Assembly: GCA_017429695.1 (NCBI GenBank)
Contig: JAFROK010000001.1
Location: 1-64,000, forward strand
Direction: 5' to 3'
Length of the DNA stretch: 64,000 nucleotides
Origin: Clostridia bacterium
GTDB lineage: Bacteria > Bacillota > Clostridia > Christensenellales > Aristaeellaceae
How positions within the stretch are numbered: the first letter of the stretch is position 1; the number at the start of each line of letters is the position of its first letter. The notes under the pieces are model-generated. The model was not told the DNA's origin and ran no database searches. It was given only the letters and a program-made list of their open reading frames with translations. Both the position numbers and the translations under genes were made by a program. Positions 42,544 to 52,576 of this stretch are shown piece by piece.

Positions 42544-44274
42544 ATGCCGCAGAAAGCCGTGTTAAGCCGCCTGCCGCTGATGGATGCCCGGTACAGCGCT
42601 CTGAGCCGGGGCCAGGTGCGGACGGACGCCAGGGAACTGGCCGAACTGTATCAGGCCCTGGCAAAGGAAGAGAACGATCCCGTAACCTGGGAAGCCCTGT
42701 TTTCCCTGGCATGCCTGACAACCGCACATCCGATGGAGGAAGCGGTTTCCGGCCGGATCCTGAACGCGATGGGTAAAACGGAAAACGGCGCGTTTCTGGT
42801 GGAAACAGACCAGCAGCTTCCGGCTGCCCGCGCGGTGCTGGCTGTATATGAATACACTGCGACCCGCGAGATCCTGAAACGGCTGGCAGCCTGGTGCCGC
42901 TGGCTGGAGGCTGACTGGGACAAGGTGCAGAACCGCCGGTGGGTGCGGGTTCAGAGCGCCGACCTGATGGAATTCCTGGTACGCTTTTACCGGATTACCG
43001 GGCTCAAGGCCGTGCTGCGGCTGTGCGCTAAGCTGCGTTCCGCCGCCATGGACTGGACGACGATCCTGCACAGCTTCCAGCGGCGGAGTATCCTGAACCG
43101 GGATGAGATGGAACCGGAAGCGGAAGCGCTGTTCAGCAAAGAAGAATATCCGGAGATTGACCTGTTTGCCACCCAGTACCTGGCAGGACATGCGGAACTG
43201 CTGGCGGACGGCGTGCGGTATACGGCTTTTTCCGCGATGTACAGCGGCAACGGGCAGGAAATTACCGCCGGTGAAAAAGGCTGGGAATACATGAAGAAAT
43301 ATCACACCGCAGCATGCGGCGGGACTACGGGCGATGTATTCCTGGCGGGCAGCGGTACGGAGAAGGGCATTCATCCCGCGGCAACGGCTGCCTGGGCGGA
43401 AGCGCTGACTGCGCAGGCCCGGCTGAATGCCAATCCCCGGATGATGACCGATCTGGTCCGGCTGGTGTACAATGCGCTGGCGGACTGCCTGAACCAGCCC
43501 GGAACCGCCTGCCGGGTTGTGAATATCCAGGACGCGGCAGGCAAAGTTTTCTGCTTTGATCCGGAAAAGGATCCGGCCCGGGATACGCGGATCCTGGCCC
43601 GGCTGGCCCGGGCAGCGGCATTGGTATGGCAGAATGCCATCGGCGTCAGCGCCGAAGGCATCCAGCTGAATTACCTGCTTCCGGGACGGTATATGGTCAG
43701 CACCGGCGGAGAAAACGCGGTGCTGCTGGCAGAACGGGACGCGCTGCACATTCGCTGCCGGCAGCCGGCCGGGATGACGCTGGGCGTATTCTGCGCGGGA
43801 ACGGAAACAGCGGAGATTGCGCTGCAATGCGGCAACGGTCCGGAGAAACCGGCCGAAAACGGGGAAATGACTGCCCGGGGCGGCGGCATGCTGAGAATCC
43901 GGCGGACCTGGGACAACCTGGATACGCTGGTGTTCCACCAGAAAGAAAAGATTTATACCGAAGAAACCCATCACCGGGGCCTGTGCATTATGATTCGCAA
44001 CCGGGTGATGGCATTGAACGTGCAGGATGCCGAATACCGCTATGCGGCCTGCGGGGCGCCGTTTATCCGGAACGGGCAGGCGTTTGTTCCCGTGCAGCGG
44101 ATTGCCCGCTGGCCTGCGAAGGACGGCATTCCGACGGATATTCCCGTGCTGCCGGCCGTCAGCGGCGACGTAATCAGTGCGCCGCTGACGCCCTACGCGG
44201 AAACCCCGGGACGGATTGCCGTATTCCCTGTGACCGCATCCTGCGGGACCGCCGCGGCGGAAACGCATGTATAA
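42544..44274 (+). CDS. Divergent GH127-like protein
   Basis: 576 residues, cytosolic, no signal peptide. The overall pattern of an alpha-barrel domain (about 60-360) followed by beta-rich segments resembles beta-L-arabinofuranosidases of GH127/DUF1680. In particular GGTTGDVFLAG, the segment before LVRLVYNALADCL, and VFCFDPEK fall in the same order as the catalytic region of that family. However the expected Glu-Thr-Cys zinc-site motif reads HPAAT, so it may lack that chemistry. Assignment is tentative. The ATG at 42544 has GGAGAGG ten bases upstream. The gene overlaps the dus gene by eight bases. Confidence 0.5.
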   Translation: MPQKAVLSRLPLMDARYSALSRGQVRTDARELAELYQALAKEENDPVTWEALFSLACLTTAHPMEEAVSGRILNAMGKTENGAFLVETDQQLPAARAVLAVYEYTATREILKRLAAWCRWLEADWDKVQNRRWVRVQSADLMEFLVRFYRITGLKAVLRLCAKLRSAAMDWTTILHSFQRRSILNRDEMEPEAEALFSKEEYPEIDLFATQYLAGHAELLADGVRYTAFSAMYSGNGQEITAGEKGWEYMKKYHTAACGGTTGDVFLAGSGTEKGIHPAATAAWAEALTAQARLNANPRMMTDLVRLVYNALADCLNQPGTACRVVNIQDAAGKVFCFDPEKDPARDTRILARLARAAALVWQNAIGVSAEGIQLNYLLPGRYMVSTGGENAVLLAERDALHIRCRQPAGMTLGVFCAGTETAEIALQCGNGPEKPAENGEMTARGGGMLRIRRTWDNLDTLVFHQKEKIYTEETHHRGLCIMIRNRVMALNVQDAEYRYAACGAPFIRNGQAFVPVQRIARWPAKDGIPTDIPVLPAVSGDVISAPLTPYAETPGRIAVFPVTASCGTAAAETHV

Positions 44275-45211
44275 GATCAGGCTGGCGCCGCTATGCGGCG
44301 TGACGGATTTTATCTTCCGCGGTATCTGCTACGAAATGGGCGCTGAACTGGCATGCACGGAAATGATCAGTGCCATGGGATACCTGTGCGCACCGAACCA
44401 GCAGGCCACCCGGGAACTGATGATCCGCGGGGAGAATGAACCGCGGCTGATCCTGCAGCTGTTCGGCAAGGATCCGGACATCGTGGCGGAGGCGGCCAGG
44501 CGGATTGAAGGACTGGGCGTCTATGACGGCATCGACCTGAACATGGGCTGTCCGGCCCGTAAGGTGGCATGCTCCGGAGAAGGTAGCGGACTGATGCGGA
44601 CGCCGGAAATCGCGGAACGCATGATGCGGGAAACGGTCAGGGCGGTGAAACTGCCGGTATCTGTCAAAATGCGGACTGGATGGGACCGGGAGCATATCAA
44701 TGCTGTGGAATTCGCCAGGATGGCCGAGGACACAGGCATTGCGGAGATTACCGTGCACGGCCGGACCCGGGAGCAGCAGTACAGCGGCGAAGCGGATTGG
44801 GAAATGATTGCCCAGGTGAAGGACAGCGTGAAGATTCCTGTGATCGGGAATGGCGATATTTTCAGGGCGGAAGACGCGCTGAGGAGAATGAAGGATACCG
44901 GCGTCGACGGTGTGATGATCGGCCGGGGCGTGCTGGGAAATCCGTGGATTTTCCGGGACATCCGGTCCATGATGAACGGGGAGGAACCCCGGGAAGTGAC
45001 GCTGCAGGAACGGCAGGCGATGATCCGGAAACATTATGAGCTGATGCTGGATCACTTGCCGGAGCATATTGCCGTTCGGGAAATGCGGAAGCACATCGGA
45101 TGGTACCTGCACGGGCTGCGGGGCGCGGCCAGGGTGCGGGCGGAGATTAACCGGTGCGCGAGTCCGGAGGAAGCTTTCGCATTACTGGAACGTTTTTTTG
45201 GAGATGAATGA
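44267..45211 (+). CDS. tRNA-dihydrouridine synthase
   Basis: 314 residues, FMN-dependent TIM barrel reducing uridines in tRNA. LAPLCGVTDFIFRGI, LQLFGKDPDI, IDLNMGCPARKV with the catalytic cysteine later replaced in register (CPA motif), VKMRTGWD, EITVHGRTREQQYSG and IPVIGNGDI are family motifs. It belongs to the DusB-like group. The ATG lies within the end of the preceding gene, so translation is coupled. Confidence 0.93.
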   Translation: MYKIRLAPLCGVTDFIFRGICYEMGAELACTEMISAMGYLCAPNQQATRELMIRGENEPRLILQLFGKDPDIVAEAARRIEGLGVYDGIDLNMGCPARKVACSGEGSGLMRTPEIAERMMRETVRAVKLPVSVKMRTGWDREHINAVEFARMAEDTGIAEITVHGRTREQQYSGEADWEMIAQVKDSVKIPVIGNGDIFRAEDALRRMKDTGVDGVMIGRGVLGNPWIFRDIRSMMNGEEPREVTLQERQAMIRKHYELMLDHLPEHIAVREMRKHIGWYLHGLRGAARVRAEINRCASPEEAFALLERFFGDE

Positions 45212-45212
45212 G

Positions 45213-46589
45213 ATGAGAAGAATCCGGCGGGCAGGGTGCCTGCTGCTGGTGCTGGTTCTGCTGCCTCTGGCGGCGATGGCCGGAACGATTGACGACGTGA
45301 TCCGGCTGGTGACCCGGCCCGGGAAAGACACTGTGGCAATGGAGATGCAGGCGGAAGTGCTGCATATGCCGGAAATGGGCGAGGCGCGGACCGAGTGGAT
45401 CAACCGGCTGCTGAAGCATATTGTTTTCCGGATGTCCGCTGGCGGCGGGATCGAAACGGAAACCATTGAAGTGGATGGCCGGACGGCCATCGGAAGTATC
45501 AGCCGGACGGGAAAAGCCGGAAAAGAATGGCAGTTTTCCTTTGACAGCGGCACCGCCTGGCGCATGGCGGACGGCGGGGACCTGCTTTCCGCGCTGAGCG
45601 GTATTTCTGCGGATATTTCCGCACTGGATTACTACAGTGAGATCCTGATCCTGATGGACGGATTCTACCGCTTTTTTGAGGGCCTGCCGGCAGCATTCCC
45701 GGAAGCTTCCGCCCAGTCGAAAACCAACACCAAGTACAAGCCCTACGGCACGGCGGTGAAAAAATGGTCCATTGTGCTGGGAGACGATGTGCTGCAGACG
45801 GAAAAGATGGCGGAATACCTGGACAGCGAAGGCCTGGAAGACGTGAAGAAATACCTTTCCGGCGCCGTGCTGGCCGGACGCCAACGCCTGACGTTGCTGA
45901 CGGATGAGAACGACCACCTGATGAAAGCGAACTACACCGCAAAAGCCGGGCTTTCGGAAGACGATATGCGCAACGTGAACCTGGACTGGCGCTGCCTGCG
46001 CCGGGAGGAAGGATACCGGGACGTGCTGACGCTGACGACCCCGGGAACGGGAAGCCGGCGCGACAACCTGACGATTACCCAGGAAATGGTGATCGATCCG
46101 GAAAAGGGCGAAACCTACAAAGGCAGCATCGAGACTGACCGGGTGGCCGACCGGATACACACCCGGATTGTGCTGACATACGACCTGACGGCAGCGGACG
46201 GAACCGTATCGGGTGAAATCCTGGAAAAGACCACGGTCGGCGGAGACGTAACATCCACCGGGATCACGGTCAGCCTGACGCGGAATGCACAGGATGAGTA
46301 CGGCGGCAGTCTTGAAATTGTGACCAAATTGGGTAAAATAGAAAAGGAACGGATCCGCATCCTCCTGACCGCCGGGAAAGCGGAGGCGCCAAAATGGGAA
46401 GAGGTTCCCGTGAAAAGGGCGGGGGATGCCGAACAGGAACTGATTGCGGAAAAGGCAGCAAAGGCCTTCCTGAAAGCGCTGATTCCCGTTCCGGAAGAAG
46501 ATTTGCAGTATATCCTGGCGGACCTGCCGGAAGGCACGTGGCGCCGGATGATCAAGATTGATGAATCAGAGGAGACAGAACAGCCATGA
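45213..46589 (+). CDS. Secreted protein of unknown function, cassette member 1
   Basis: 458 residues. The signal peptide (about 1-23) ends at AAMA-G. The mature part is acidic and beta-rich with alternating short strands and no recognised domain. GGAG lies nine bases before the ATG at 45213; the ATG at 45204 abuts that site. The start is just after the dus stop and the gene overlaps the next one by four bases, so three secreted proteins are translated as a coupled series. Confidence 0.7.
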   Translation: MRRIRRAGCLLLVLVLLPLAAMAGTIDDVIRLVTRPGKDTVAMEMQAEVLHMPEMGEARTEWINRLLKHIVFRMSAGGGIETETIEVDGRTAIGSISRTGKAGKEWQFSFDSGTAWRMADGGDLLSALSGISADISALDYYSEILILMDGFYRFFEGLPAAFPEASAQSKTNTKYKPYGTAVKKWSIVLGDDVLQTEKMAEYLDSEGLEDVKKYLSGAVLAGRQRLTLLTDENDHLMKANYTAKAGLSEDDMRNVNLDWRCLRREEGYRDVLTLTTPGTGSRRDNLTITQEMVIDPEKGETYKGSIETDRVADRIHTRIVLTYDLTAADGTVSGEILEKTTVGGDVTSTGITVSLTRNAQDEYGGSLEIVTKLGKIEKERIRILLTAGKAEAPKWEEVPVKRAGDAEQELIAEKAAKAFLKALIPVPEEDLQYILADLPEGTWRRMIKIDESEETEQP

Positions 46590-48058
46590 AAAGAATCCTG
46601 TCCTTAATCCTGTGCCTGATGATGGCTTGCGCGGCTGCCATATCCTTTGCGGATGAACCGCTGGCACCGAGTGTGAAAATACAGCGGCAGATGCAGAACG
46701 ACGGAAACGGCATCAAGGGCAGCTTCCGCATTGACGCGGAAGCACCGGATGAGCCGCTGTTTGCCACCATCCAGGGCGCGGAATACGATATCCTGCGGAA
46801 CGCTTCGGAGGATCAGTGGCACCTGGTGGTTTTCCAACAGGATGACCAGGGACAGCAGATCAACAAAACGGAACTGTACCAGGAAGCATCCGGACTGTAC
46901 CTGCGGAGCGATTACCTGCCGGACCGGGTGTATCAGATTCCGGCAGTGACGGATTTCATTCCGGCCTCGTTCATGGGCGCAGGTGAAAACCCATCCATCA
47001 TCAGTACGGTGATTTCCCTGGCTTCCCTGACCAACGCGGACCAGGGCCGCTGGGATCCCATTGTGGCCAGATTCAGCAATATGCTGGAAACATGGCTGGC
47101 CGGTTATGCCGCGACGCCTGAACTTGTGCGCAGCGCGGACGGCACCACCCTGATGAAGCTGATCTACATTGTACCTGTGGACGATGTCCGCAAGGAAATC
47201 ATTGAACTGGTGAAAGCAGCGGCCCAGGACACGGACATGATCAACGCGGCCGGTACCGTGATGACGCCGGAGCAGATGGCGATCTACATCAACGCCGGCC
47301 TGGAATCCTATTACAGCGAAGTGCTGAACGGCGTGGATCTTTCCGGAGAGCTCCGGTTTGAAAAAGATGTGTCGACCCTCGGCGAGATGATGGCTTCCGA
47401 ACTGACGCTGCCGCTGGACCCGGCAGTGACCGGCTACCGCCGCCTGGATATTGTGAACCGGAACGAACAGACCGGTTATACGCTGACCGGCGACAGCGGG
47501 ATGATCAGGCTGGTGCTTCCGAACGGGCTGGAAGAAATCACGGGACAGGCACCCTTTGAGGGTGACGCGGTCCTGGTTATGTACAATCAGGCGAAGGATC
47601 AGCAGGCCGGCAACCTGGCCCTGCGGATTCATATTGCCAAATCCTATGAGAGCCGGCTGGATGAAGTGACCGAACGGACCCATGAATTCCATCACTACGT
47701 GATCAATGCCGTCCGGGATACTGCGGAGCTGCCGGAAGGTGCGACGGAAGCGGAAATTCCGGAATTTGAGCCGATTACGCTGGACGCGGATTTCCATTTC
47801 AACAGTAAAGCGCCGCAGAGCTCGCCGGTGACCGTGGAAAGCACGGTGACCTATACCCGCGGGACCACTACGGTGACCCTTTCCGGGAAAGTCAAGACCG
47901 CCGCCACCTGGGCGTTTGTGCCTTTCACCGTTGAGAATGTGAAACCGCTCAGCGGCATTACCCCGGAAGAAATCACAGCTGCGCTGGCTGAACTGATTCA
48001 GAATGCCGCGGCGAATATCCGCCATACGGAACTGACGGAAGGAGAGACTGCGGAATGA
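46586..48058 (+). CDS. Secreted protein of unknown function, cassette member 2
   Basis: 490 residues. The signal peptide (about 1-22) ends at ISFA-D. The rest contains lipid-carrier-like beta segments (GIKGSFRIDAEAP, SGLYLRSDYLPDRVY) and a later beta-sandwich-like stretch (VTVESTVTYTRGTTTVTLSG). No family is recognised. It overlaps the genes on both sides by four bases. Confidence 0.7.
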   Translation: MKRILSLILCLMMACAAAISFADEPLAPSVKIQRQMQNDGNGIKGSFRIDAEAPDEPLFATIQGAEYDILRNASEDQWHLVVFQQDDQGQQINKTELYQEASGLYLRSDYLPDRVYQIPAVTDFIPASFMGAGENPSIISTVISLASLTNADQGRWDPIVARFSNMLETWLAGYAATPELVRSADGTTLMKLIYIVPVDDVRKEIIELVKAAAQDTDMINAAGTVMTPEQMAIYINAGLESYYSEVLNGVDLSGELRFEKDVSTLGEMMASELTLPLDPAVTGYRRLDIVNRNEQTGYTLTGDSGMIRLVLPNGLEEITGQAPFEGDAVLVMYNQAKDQQAGNLALRIHIAKSYESRLDEVTERTHEFHHYVINAVRDTAELPEGATEAEIPEFEPITLDADFHFNSKAPQSSPVTVESTVTYTRGTTTVTLSGKVKTAATWAFVPFTVENVKPLSGITPEEITAALAELIQNAAANIRHTELTEGETAE

Positions 48059-49197
48059 AGCGACTGATCAGCCTGATACTGGCTTTGATCCTGCTGGCGG
48101 TGGCAGCCGGGGCGGCAGCAGATGGAAAACACTGCGATATCAGGGTAAAGGTAGTATCAGGAGACCGGGAAGCCGGGAGCGATATCCAGATCTACCTGGA
48201 CAACGGGGAGGCACTGATTACTTCCTCCCTGGTGCCGGGCACAGGTATCCGGAGCGCCGCGCTGAATCCGGAGGAACTGCTGAACGCTGCCAGTGAACTC
48301 AGCCTGATCATGAGCAATGACCGGCCGGCGGAGACTGTCCTGGCCTGCGTGAAGGACTGGGTCAATTATATGCAGCCGGTGATCCGGGAAGGATACTTCT
48401 CCGGCGACGCTTTTGAGACGGCATCCATTGTTCAGGAAATCAGCTTTTCCTACGGCGACCTGCTGATGCTCGGACGGAAAATACGGGCAGCTCTGCAGGA
48501 TGAGGGCATCGAACTGCCGGATGGGGACGACCTGCTGGATATGCTGACGCCCCAGCGGAATGTCCGGTTTGACCTGAAGATTTTTGATGAGGGGAAATAC
48601 GCCTCGCTGAACGTGCTGAAAGGAGAGGATACGGTGATGACCGTATCCGCGAACCTTTCGGATCCGGATTGCCTGCTGCTGGTTACCGGCTACGGTTTCG
48701 GCGGGAAAAATTATTACAGCCGGATCCTGGCTGAAAAGTCAGAAAACCGGCTGGATATGACGGAAATGCTGTATGCTGACGACGTGAAGGCCGGGTATCC
48801 GGGACTGGGAGATAACGCCCTGATCTGCACCGAGAACGTGACGGCCCAGCTGAAGAATGATGAAATCAGTATTTCAGCCAGCCTGTTCCCGGCAAATGGG
48901 CTGACGCCGATCATGTTTGAAGGAACTGTCCGGAATGCTGATACGGGCCGGTTCTTCGAAGGAGAACTGAAATTCTCCGGCAACAACCAGTTCCGCACTG
49001 CGATCACGGCTGATCTGGATGAGAGTGCGATCGGGGAAATTCCTGCCAATATGGTAGACTTGGACAGCGCCGGTGAGACGGAACTGACCACGCTGGGGAT
49101 CCAGATCGGCGGGGGACTGATGGCGATGCTGATGCAGGTAATAGAATTGGTGCCTGAGGAGTATCAGGCACCGGTAAGGAATATTATTGGGATTTGA
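48055..49197 (+). CDS. Secreted protein of unknown function, cassette member 3
   Basis: 380 residues. The signal peptide, very similar to that of the preceding protein, spans about 1-21. Segments such as GDREAGSDIQIYLDNGEALITSSLV are of the same beta type as in members 1 and 2, and C-terminal QLKNDEISISASLFP and GMFEGT-like repeats suggest common ancestry, but I cannot align them reliably by eye. It is the last gene of the cassette. Confidence 0.68.
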   Translation: MKRLISLILALILLAVAAGAAADGKHCDIRVKVVSGDREAGSDIQIYLDNGEALITSSLVPGTGIRSAALNPEELLNAASELSLIMSNDRPAETVLACVKDWVNYMQPVIREGYFSGDAFETASIVQEISFSYGDLLMLGRKIRAALQDEGIELPDGDDLLDMLTPQRNVRFDLKIFDEGKYASLNVLKGEDTVMTVSANLSDPDCLLLVTGYGFGGKNYYSRILAEKSENRLDMTEMLYADDVKAGYPGLGDNALICTENVTAQLKNDEISISASLFPANGLTPIMFEGTVRNADTGRFFEGELKFSGNNQFRTAITADLDESAIGEIPANMVDLDSAGETELTTLGIQIGGGLMAMLMQVIELVPEEYQAPVRNIIGI

Positions 49198-49224
49198 CCA
49201 GGGGGCTTTCCGATCGCCCCCTGG
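49198..49224 (+). other. Hairpin after the secreted-protein cassette
   Basis: CCAGGGGGC (49198-49206) pairs with GCCCCCTGG (49216-49224). No T-run follows directly, so it may stabilise the mRNA end; a T-rich stretch appears at 49279-49289. Confidence 0.5.
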
Positions 49225-49282
49225 ACCCCTTCGGCCAGACACCTTTCAAGGGAATACTATTAAGATTTGGCCAAGGGGTTTT

Positions 49283-50443
49283 TTATTTTTTCTGAAGCAG
49301 GCAGACAGCCTGGGAGGAGATGCCTTCCTGGCGGCCTTCGAAACCGAGTTTTTCGGTGGTGGTGGCCTTGACGCTGATTGCTTCTTCGCTGCAGCCTACC
49401 GCTTCGGCGATATTTTTCCGCATCTGCGGAATATAGGGCAGGAGTTTCGGCTTCTGGGCCACAATCGTCACATCTGCATTTACCAGGTGATATCCGGACT
49501 GCTGAAGCAATTCAGCGGTCTTTTTCAGCAGCAGGATGGATGAAATGCCCTTATACTGCGGATCGGTATCCGGAAAATGTTTGCCGATATCGCCCATGGC
49601 CGCGGCGCCGAGCATGGCGTCCATCAGCGCGTGCAGGGCGACGTCCGCGTCGCTGTGGCCGAGGAGGCCCAGGTCCCACGGGATTTCCACCCCGCAGAGG
49701 ATCAGCTTCCGGCCTTCCGTGAGGCGGTGCACATCATAGCCTGTGCCGATACGCAGGGAGGGGATATCCTGATTCAGCAGCCTTTCCGCGTTCATATAAT
49801 CCTCCGGAGTGGTCAGTTTGACATTCCGGACTGCACCGGGCACGGTATGCACGGTGAAACCGGCATGTTCCATAATAGACGCGTCATCCGTGACTTCAAA
49901 GCCTTCCGCCATGGCAGAAAGGGACGCCTGCAAAAGGTCTGACGCGACAAATCCCTGCGGCGTCTGGATTTCATACAGGGAAGCACGGGGCAGGGTTTCG
50001 GTGATGCAGCCGGAGGCGTCGCACAGCTTGAAGGTGCTGACAGCCGGAACGGCAGGCACGCCGGAACCGAATTCCCGGCAGGAGGCCAGTACCCGGCGGA
50101 TCAGGTCCGGTTCCACCATACAGCGGGCCGCGTCATGGACCAGGACGAGGTCATCCGGTCCCCATGAAACAGACTTCAGTCCGTTCAGAACAGACTCCTG
50201 TCGCGTGGCGCCGCCGGACACCAGGCGGACCGGGAAAGAAACCGCCGCCAGGTCCGCTTCCTGCCGGATGCGGGCTTCATCCTCCGGGCGGACGGACAGG
50301 ATCATTTCGTCGATCAGCCCGTCAAAGGCCTCGATGCTGCGGCGGATGACCGTTTTTCCGGCCAGGGGCAGCAGGATTTTATTGATACCGGCGTTCATGC
50401 GGCTGCCGGAGCCGCCGCAGGCCGTAATGACAATCGTCTTCAT
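49283..50443 (-). CDS. ispDF: Bifunctional IspD-IspF isoprenoid enzyme
   Basis: 386 residues. Two steps of the MEP isoprenoid pathway fused. Residues 1-225 are IspD (cytidylyltransferase): [21 protein letters not shown] and [10 protein letters not shown]. Residues about 230-386 are IspF (cyclodiphosphate synthase): [44 protein letters not shown]. The start codon overlaps rqcP by four bases. Confidence 0.94.
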   Translation of the reverse strand: MKTIVITACGGSGSRMNAGINKILLPLAGKTVIRRSIEAFDGLIDEMILSVRPEDEARIRQEADLAAVSFPVRLVSGGATRQESVLNGLKSVSWGPDDLVLVHDAARCMVEPDLIRRVLASCREFGSGVPAVPAVSTFKLCDASGCITETLPRASLYEIQTPQGFVASDLLQASLSAMAEGFEVTDDASIMEHAGFTVHTVPGAVRNVKLTTPEDYMNAERLLNQDIPSLRIGTGYDVHRLTEGRKLILCGVEIPWDLGLLGHSDADVALHALMDAMLGAAAMGDIGKHFPDTDPQYKGISSILLLKKTAELLQQSGYHLVNADVTIVAQKPKLLPYIPQMRKNIAEAVGCSEEAISVKATTTEKLGFEGRQEGISSQAVCLLQKK

Positions 50444-50718
50444 TCGATGTTCCGCTCCGTAGCTGCTGCCTCGTCCTCACTGATGACTTTGTACATGGAA
50501 GCTGCCTGGTCCTTGCGGACGGTTTCCGCAATGCTCAGGACTTCATACACGCCCAGGTGCGCGCCGAAACGGATGGAGATCCGGTCCCCGGGCTTGACTT
50601 CGGCGCCGGGCTTGGCCACTTTATCGTTCAGCATGACCCGGCCGCCGGAGCAGGCTTCATTGGCCACGGTGCGCCGTTTGATAATCCGGGAAACCTTGAG
50701 ATACTTATCGAGCCGCAT
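50440..50718 (-). CDS. rqcP: S4-domain RNA-binding protein RqcP
   Basis: 92 residues. [31 protein letters not shown] is the S4 domain of the RqcP/YabO/Hsp15 family, which stabilises stalled 50S subunits for quality control. The C-terminal tail is acidic and not part of the S4 fold. It is coupled to ispDF and preceded by the hup terminator. Confidence 0.9.
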   Translation of the reverse strand: MRLDKYLKVSRIIKRRTVANEACSGGRVMLNDKVAKPGAEVKPGDRISIRFGAHLGVYEVLSIAETVRKDQAASMYKVISEDEAAATERNIE

Positions 50719-50730
50719 ATTTCACCTCAA

Positions 50731-50764
50731 AAAAAACGAGCCCGCAGGAAATCTTCCTGCGGGC
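50731..50764 (-). terminator. Terminator of hup
   Basis: GCCCGCAGGAA (50740-50750) pairs with TTCCTGCGGGC (50754-50764); on the minus strand a run of seven or more T follows. Confidence 0.9.
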
Positions 50765-50775
50765 GGAATGTTGAA

Positions 50776-51075
50776 TTACTTCTTGCCCTTTTTCTTGGCA
50801 GGAGTGTTGACCTTATCCTTCAGGGCTTTGCCGGCCTTGAAAGCGGGGGCCTTGGAAGCAGCGATCTTGATTTCAGCGCCGGTCCGCGGATTGCGGGCAA
50901 CGCGGGCGGGGCGATCCTTCACTTCGAAGGTGCCGAAGCCGATCAGCTGAACTTTGTCGCCCTTGGCCAGGGTATCACTGATAACGTCGACGAAGCCGTT
51001 CAGGGCCTTCTCAGCGTCTTTCTTGGAAAATTCAGCTTTCGCAGCCAGCGCGGCAACCAGTTCACTCTTGTTCAT
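50776..51075 (-). CDS. hup: HU-family DNA-binding protein
   Basis: 99 residues. Nucleoid protein bending DNA as a dimer. [28 protein letters not shown], the GFGTFEV turn and the arm [17 protein letters not shown] are diagnostic. A lysine-rich tail (PAKKKGKK) extends beyond the usual 90 residues. It lies between mazG and rqcP, matching the yabM-yabN-yabO region of Bacillus. Confidence 0.96.
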   Translation of the reverse strand: MNKSELVAALAAKAEFSKKDAEKALNGFVDVISDTLAKGDKVQLIGFGTFEVKDRPARVARNPRTGAEIKIAASKAPAFKAGKALKDKVNTPAKKKGKK

Positions 51076-51095
51076 GGGATTTCCTCCTTCTTAAT

Positions 51096-51112
51096 TTCAT
51101 GCGTTGCATGAA
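51096..51112. repeat. 17-bp palindrome upstream of hup
   Basis: TTCATGC and GCATGAA flank GTT, about 20 bases before the hup start. It may be a regulator-binding site. Confidence 0.45.
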
Positions 51113-51139
51113 TGTAAAAATGCATGTCAAAGAAAAAAC

Positions 51140-52576
51140 CTATTCAATTTCCTCTCCAACATGCTTTAAGTATACACAGAGTTCCGGGAAAGTCAAGCTT
51201 TCAGGCGATTTTTCTGTAAAAAATCCTTTTTTTTCAAGGGATGCGAAGCTTTTTTTGAAACGGTCCACGGTTTTATGCAGGATAATTTCCGCGTCCCGGC
51301 CCTTCAGATGGCACAGGTAGGTGCACAGGAACAGCAGGGAACCCATATTTTCATCGCTGAAAGCACCGCCTGAGGCGGCAAAGCCCTCTGCCAGGTCCCG
51401 GATTCTTTCCGCCGGGGCCTCGGGATCGCAGCGCCAGGCAGGCTGCTGCATAGCCTTTTTGTTGACCTTAATCGCGTATTTCAGGGACGGCAGGGCGGGG
51501 GATACGTCGTTCAGGCTTTCACTGACAGTTTTGCTGCCGGTTTCCGCTCGCTTGATTGTTTCCCACTGGTCGGCCACTTCCTGGGAGGAACCGAAATGCG
51601 CTGAGCCGAAAACATGCGGATGGCGCTGGATCATCTTGGCGCAGATGTGGCTGATGACATCGTCCATGGTAAATTCATCAAAGGCCTTCCCGATGGAGGC
51701 ATGGAACACAATCTGGAACAGCAGGTCGCCCAGTTCATCCGCCATGTGGTCCGGATCGCCTTCGTCCATCGCGATAACGGATTCCCAGGCTTCCTCCACC
51801 ATATAGGGCTGCAGGGATTCATGGGTCTGGATTTTGTCCCAGGGGCAGCCGTCCGGCGCCCTCAGGCGCTCCATTATCGCCTGCAGGTCCCGCATGGTAT
51901 AGCGGGAACGGTGCATGAAATCCACTGCCGGCAGGAGCAGGGCAGTCATATGGTCGTATTTTTTCTGCCGGTCGAGCTCGAAGAGCGGAAGCTTTTTCGG
52001 ATTGCCGGATTCCTGCAGGAGCCAGGTATCGGCCTCATCATCCAGCAGGGCGGAGAGGAAAACCTTCAGGTCCCCGGCCAGGATTTCCCGGTCGATTTCC
52101 GTGACCAGGACCGTTTCGCCGGGATCATAGAAGGATGTCAGCAGTTCCGTTGCGGATACGATGCGCACGTTGCCGGCGGGGAAAACGCCGCGGCAGCGGG
52201 AAAGATAGAAATCGGCATAGGAGAAGCCGGGAATGACCGTGATCTCCGCGCCTTCCGGCCGGCGGGCATAAAGGAGATCCACCGTATGGTCGGTCAGCAG
52301 GTCCGGAACGGCATATACCGGATGTTTCGCGCCGGATGCAAGGGACCAGACCCGGTCCGCAATCTGCGCGGACAGGGTGTCGAAATCCTCACACTGTTCA
52401 TAGGCGTCATCCAGGGAAGTCCAGGCAATATTCTGCTCACCCAGCCAGGAAACAAGGGGATGGTGGTCCGTCCGCAACAGCAGGAGGCCGGCAGCGCGGA
52501 TCGCATCCGCCGTGGCGCTGTTCAGCAGGGCGGGATCCCCCGGACCGATGGAAACAATTGTCAGCCTGGTTTTCAT
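51140..52576 (-). CDS. mazG: MazG/YabN-type nucleotide pyrophosphohydrolase
   Basis: 478 residues. Residues 1-215 form a tetrapyrrole-methylase-like domain (TIVSIGPGDPALLN). Residues about 225-478 form a MazG domain with CPWDKIQTHESLQPYMVEEAWE, then DPDHMADELGDLLFQIVFHA carrying the EExxE and ExxD-type metal ligands, and KMIQRHPHVFG. The fusion is the YabN form known in Bacillota; it cleaves non-canonical nucleoside triphosphates. It overlaps the flippase gene by four bases. Confidence 0.92.
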   Translation of the reverse strand: MKTRLTIVSIGPGDPALLNSATADAIRAAGLLLLRTDHHPLVSWLGEQNIAWTSLDDAYEQCEDFDTLSAQIADRVWSLASGAKHPVYAVPDLLTDHTVDLLYARRPEGAEITVIPGFSYADFYLSRCRGVFPAGNVRIVSATELLTSFYDPGETVLVTEIDREILAGDLKVFLSALLDDEADTWLLQESGNPKKLPLFELDRQKKYDHMTALLLPAVDFMHRSRYTMRDLQAIMERLRAPDGCPWDKIQTHESLQPYMVEEAWESVIAMDEGDPDHMADELGDLLFQIVFHASIGKAFDEFTMDDVISHICAKMIQRHPHVFGSAHFGSSQEVADQWETIKRAETGSKTVSESLNDVSPALPSLKYAIKVNKKAMQQPAWRCDPEAPAERIRDLAEGFAASGGAFSDENMGSLLFLCTYLCHLKGRDAEIILHKTVDRFKKSFASLEKKGFFTEKSPESLTFPELCVYLKHVGEEIE

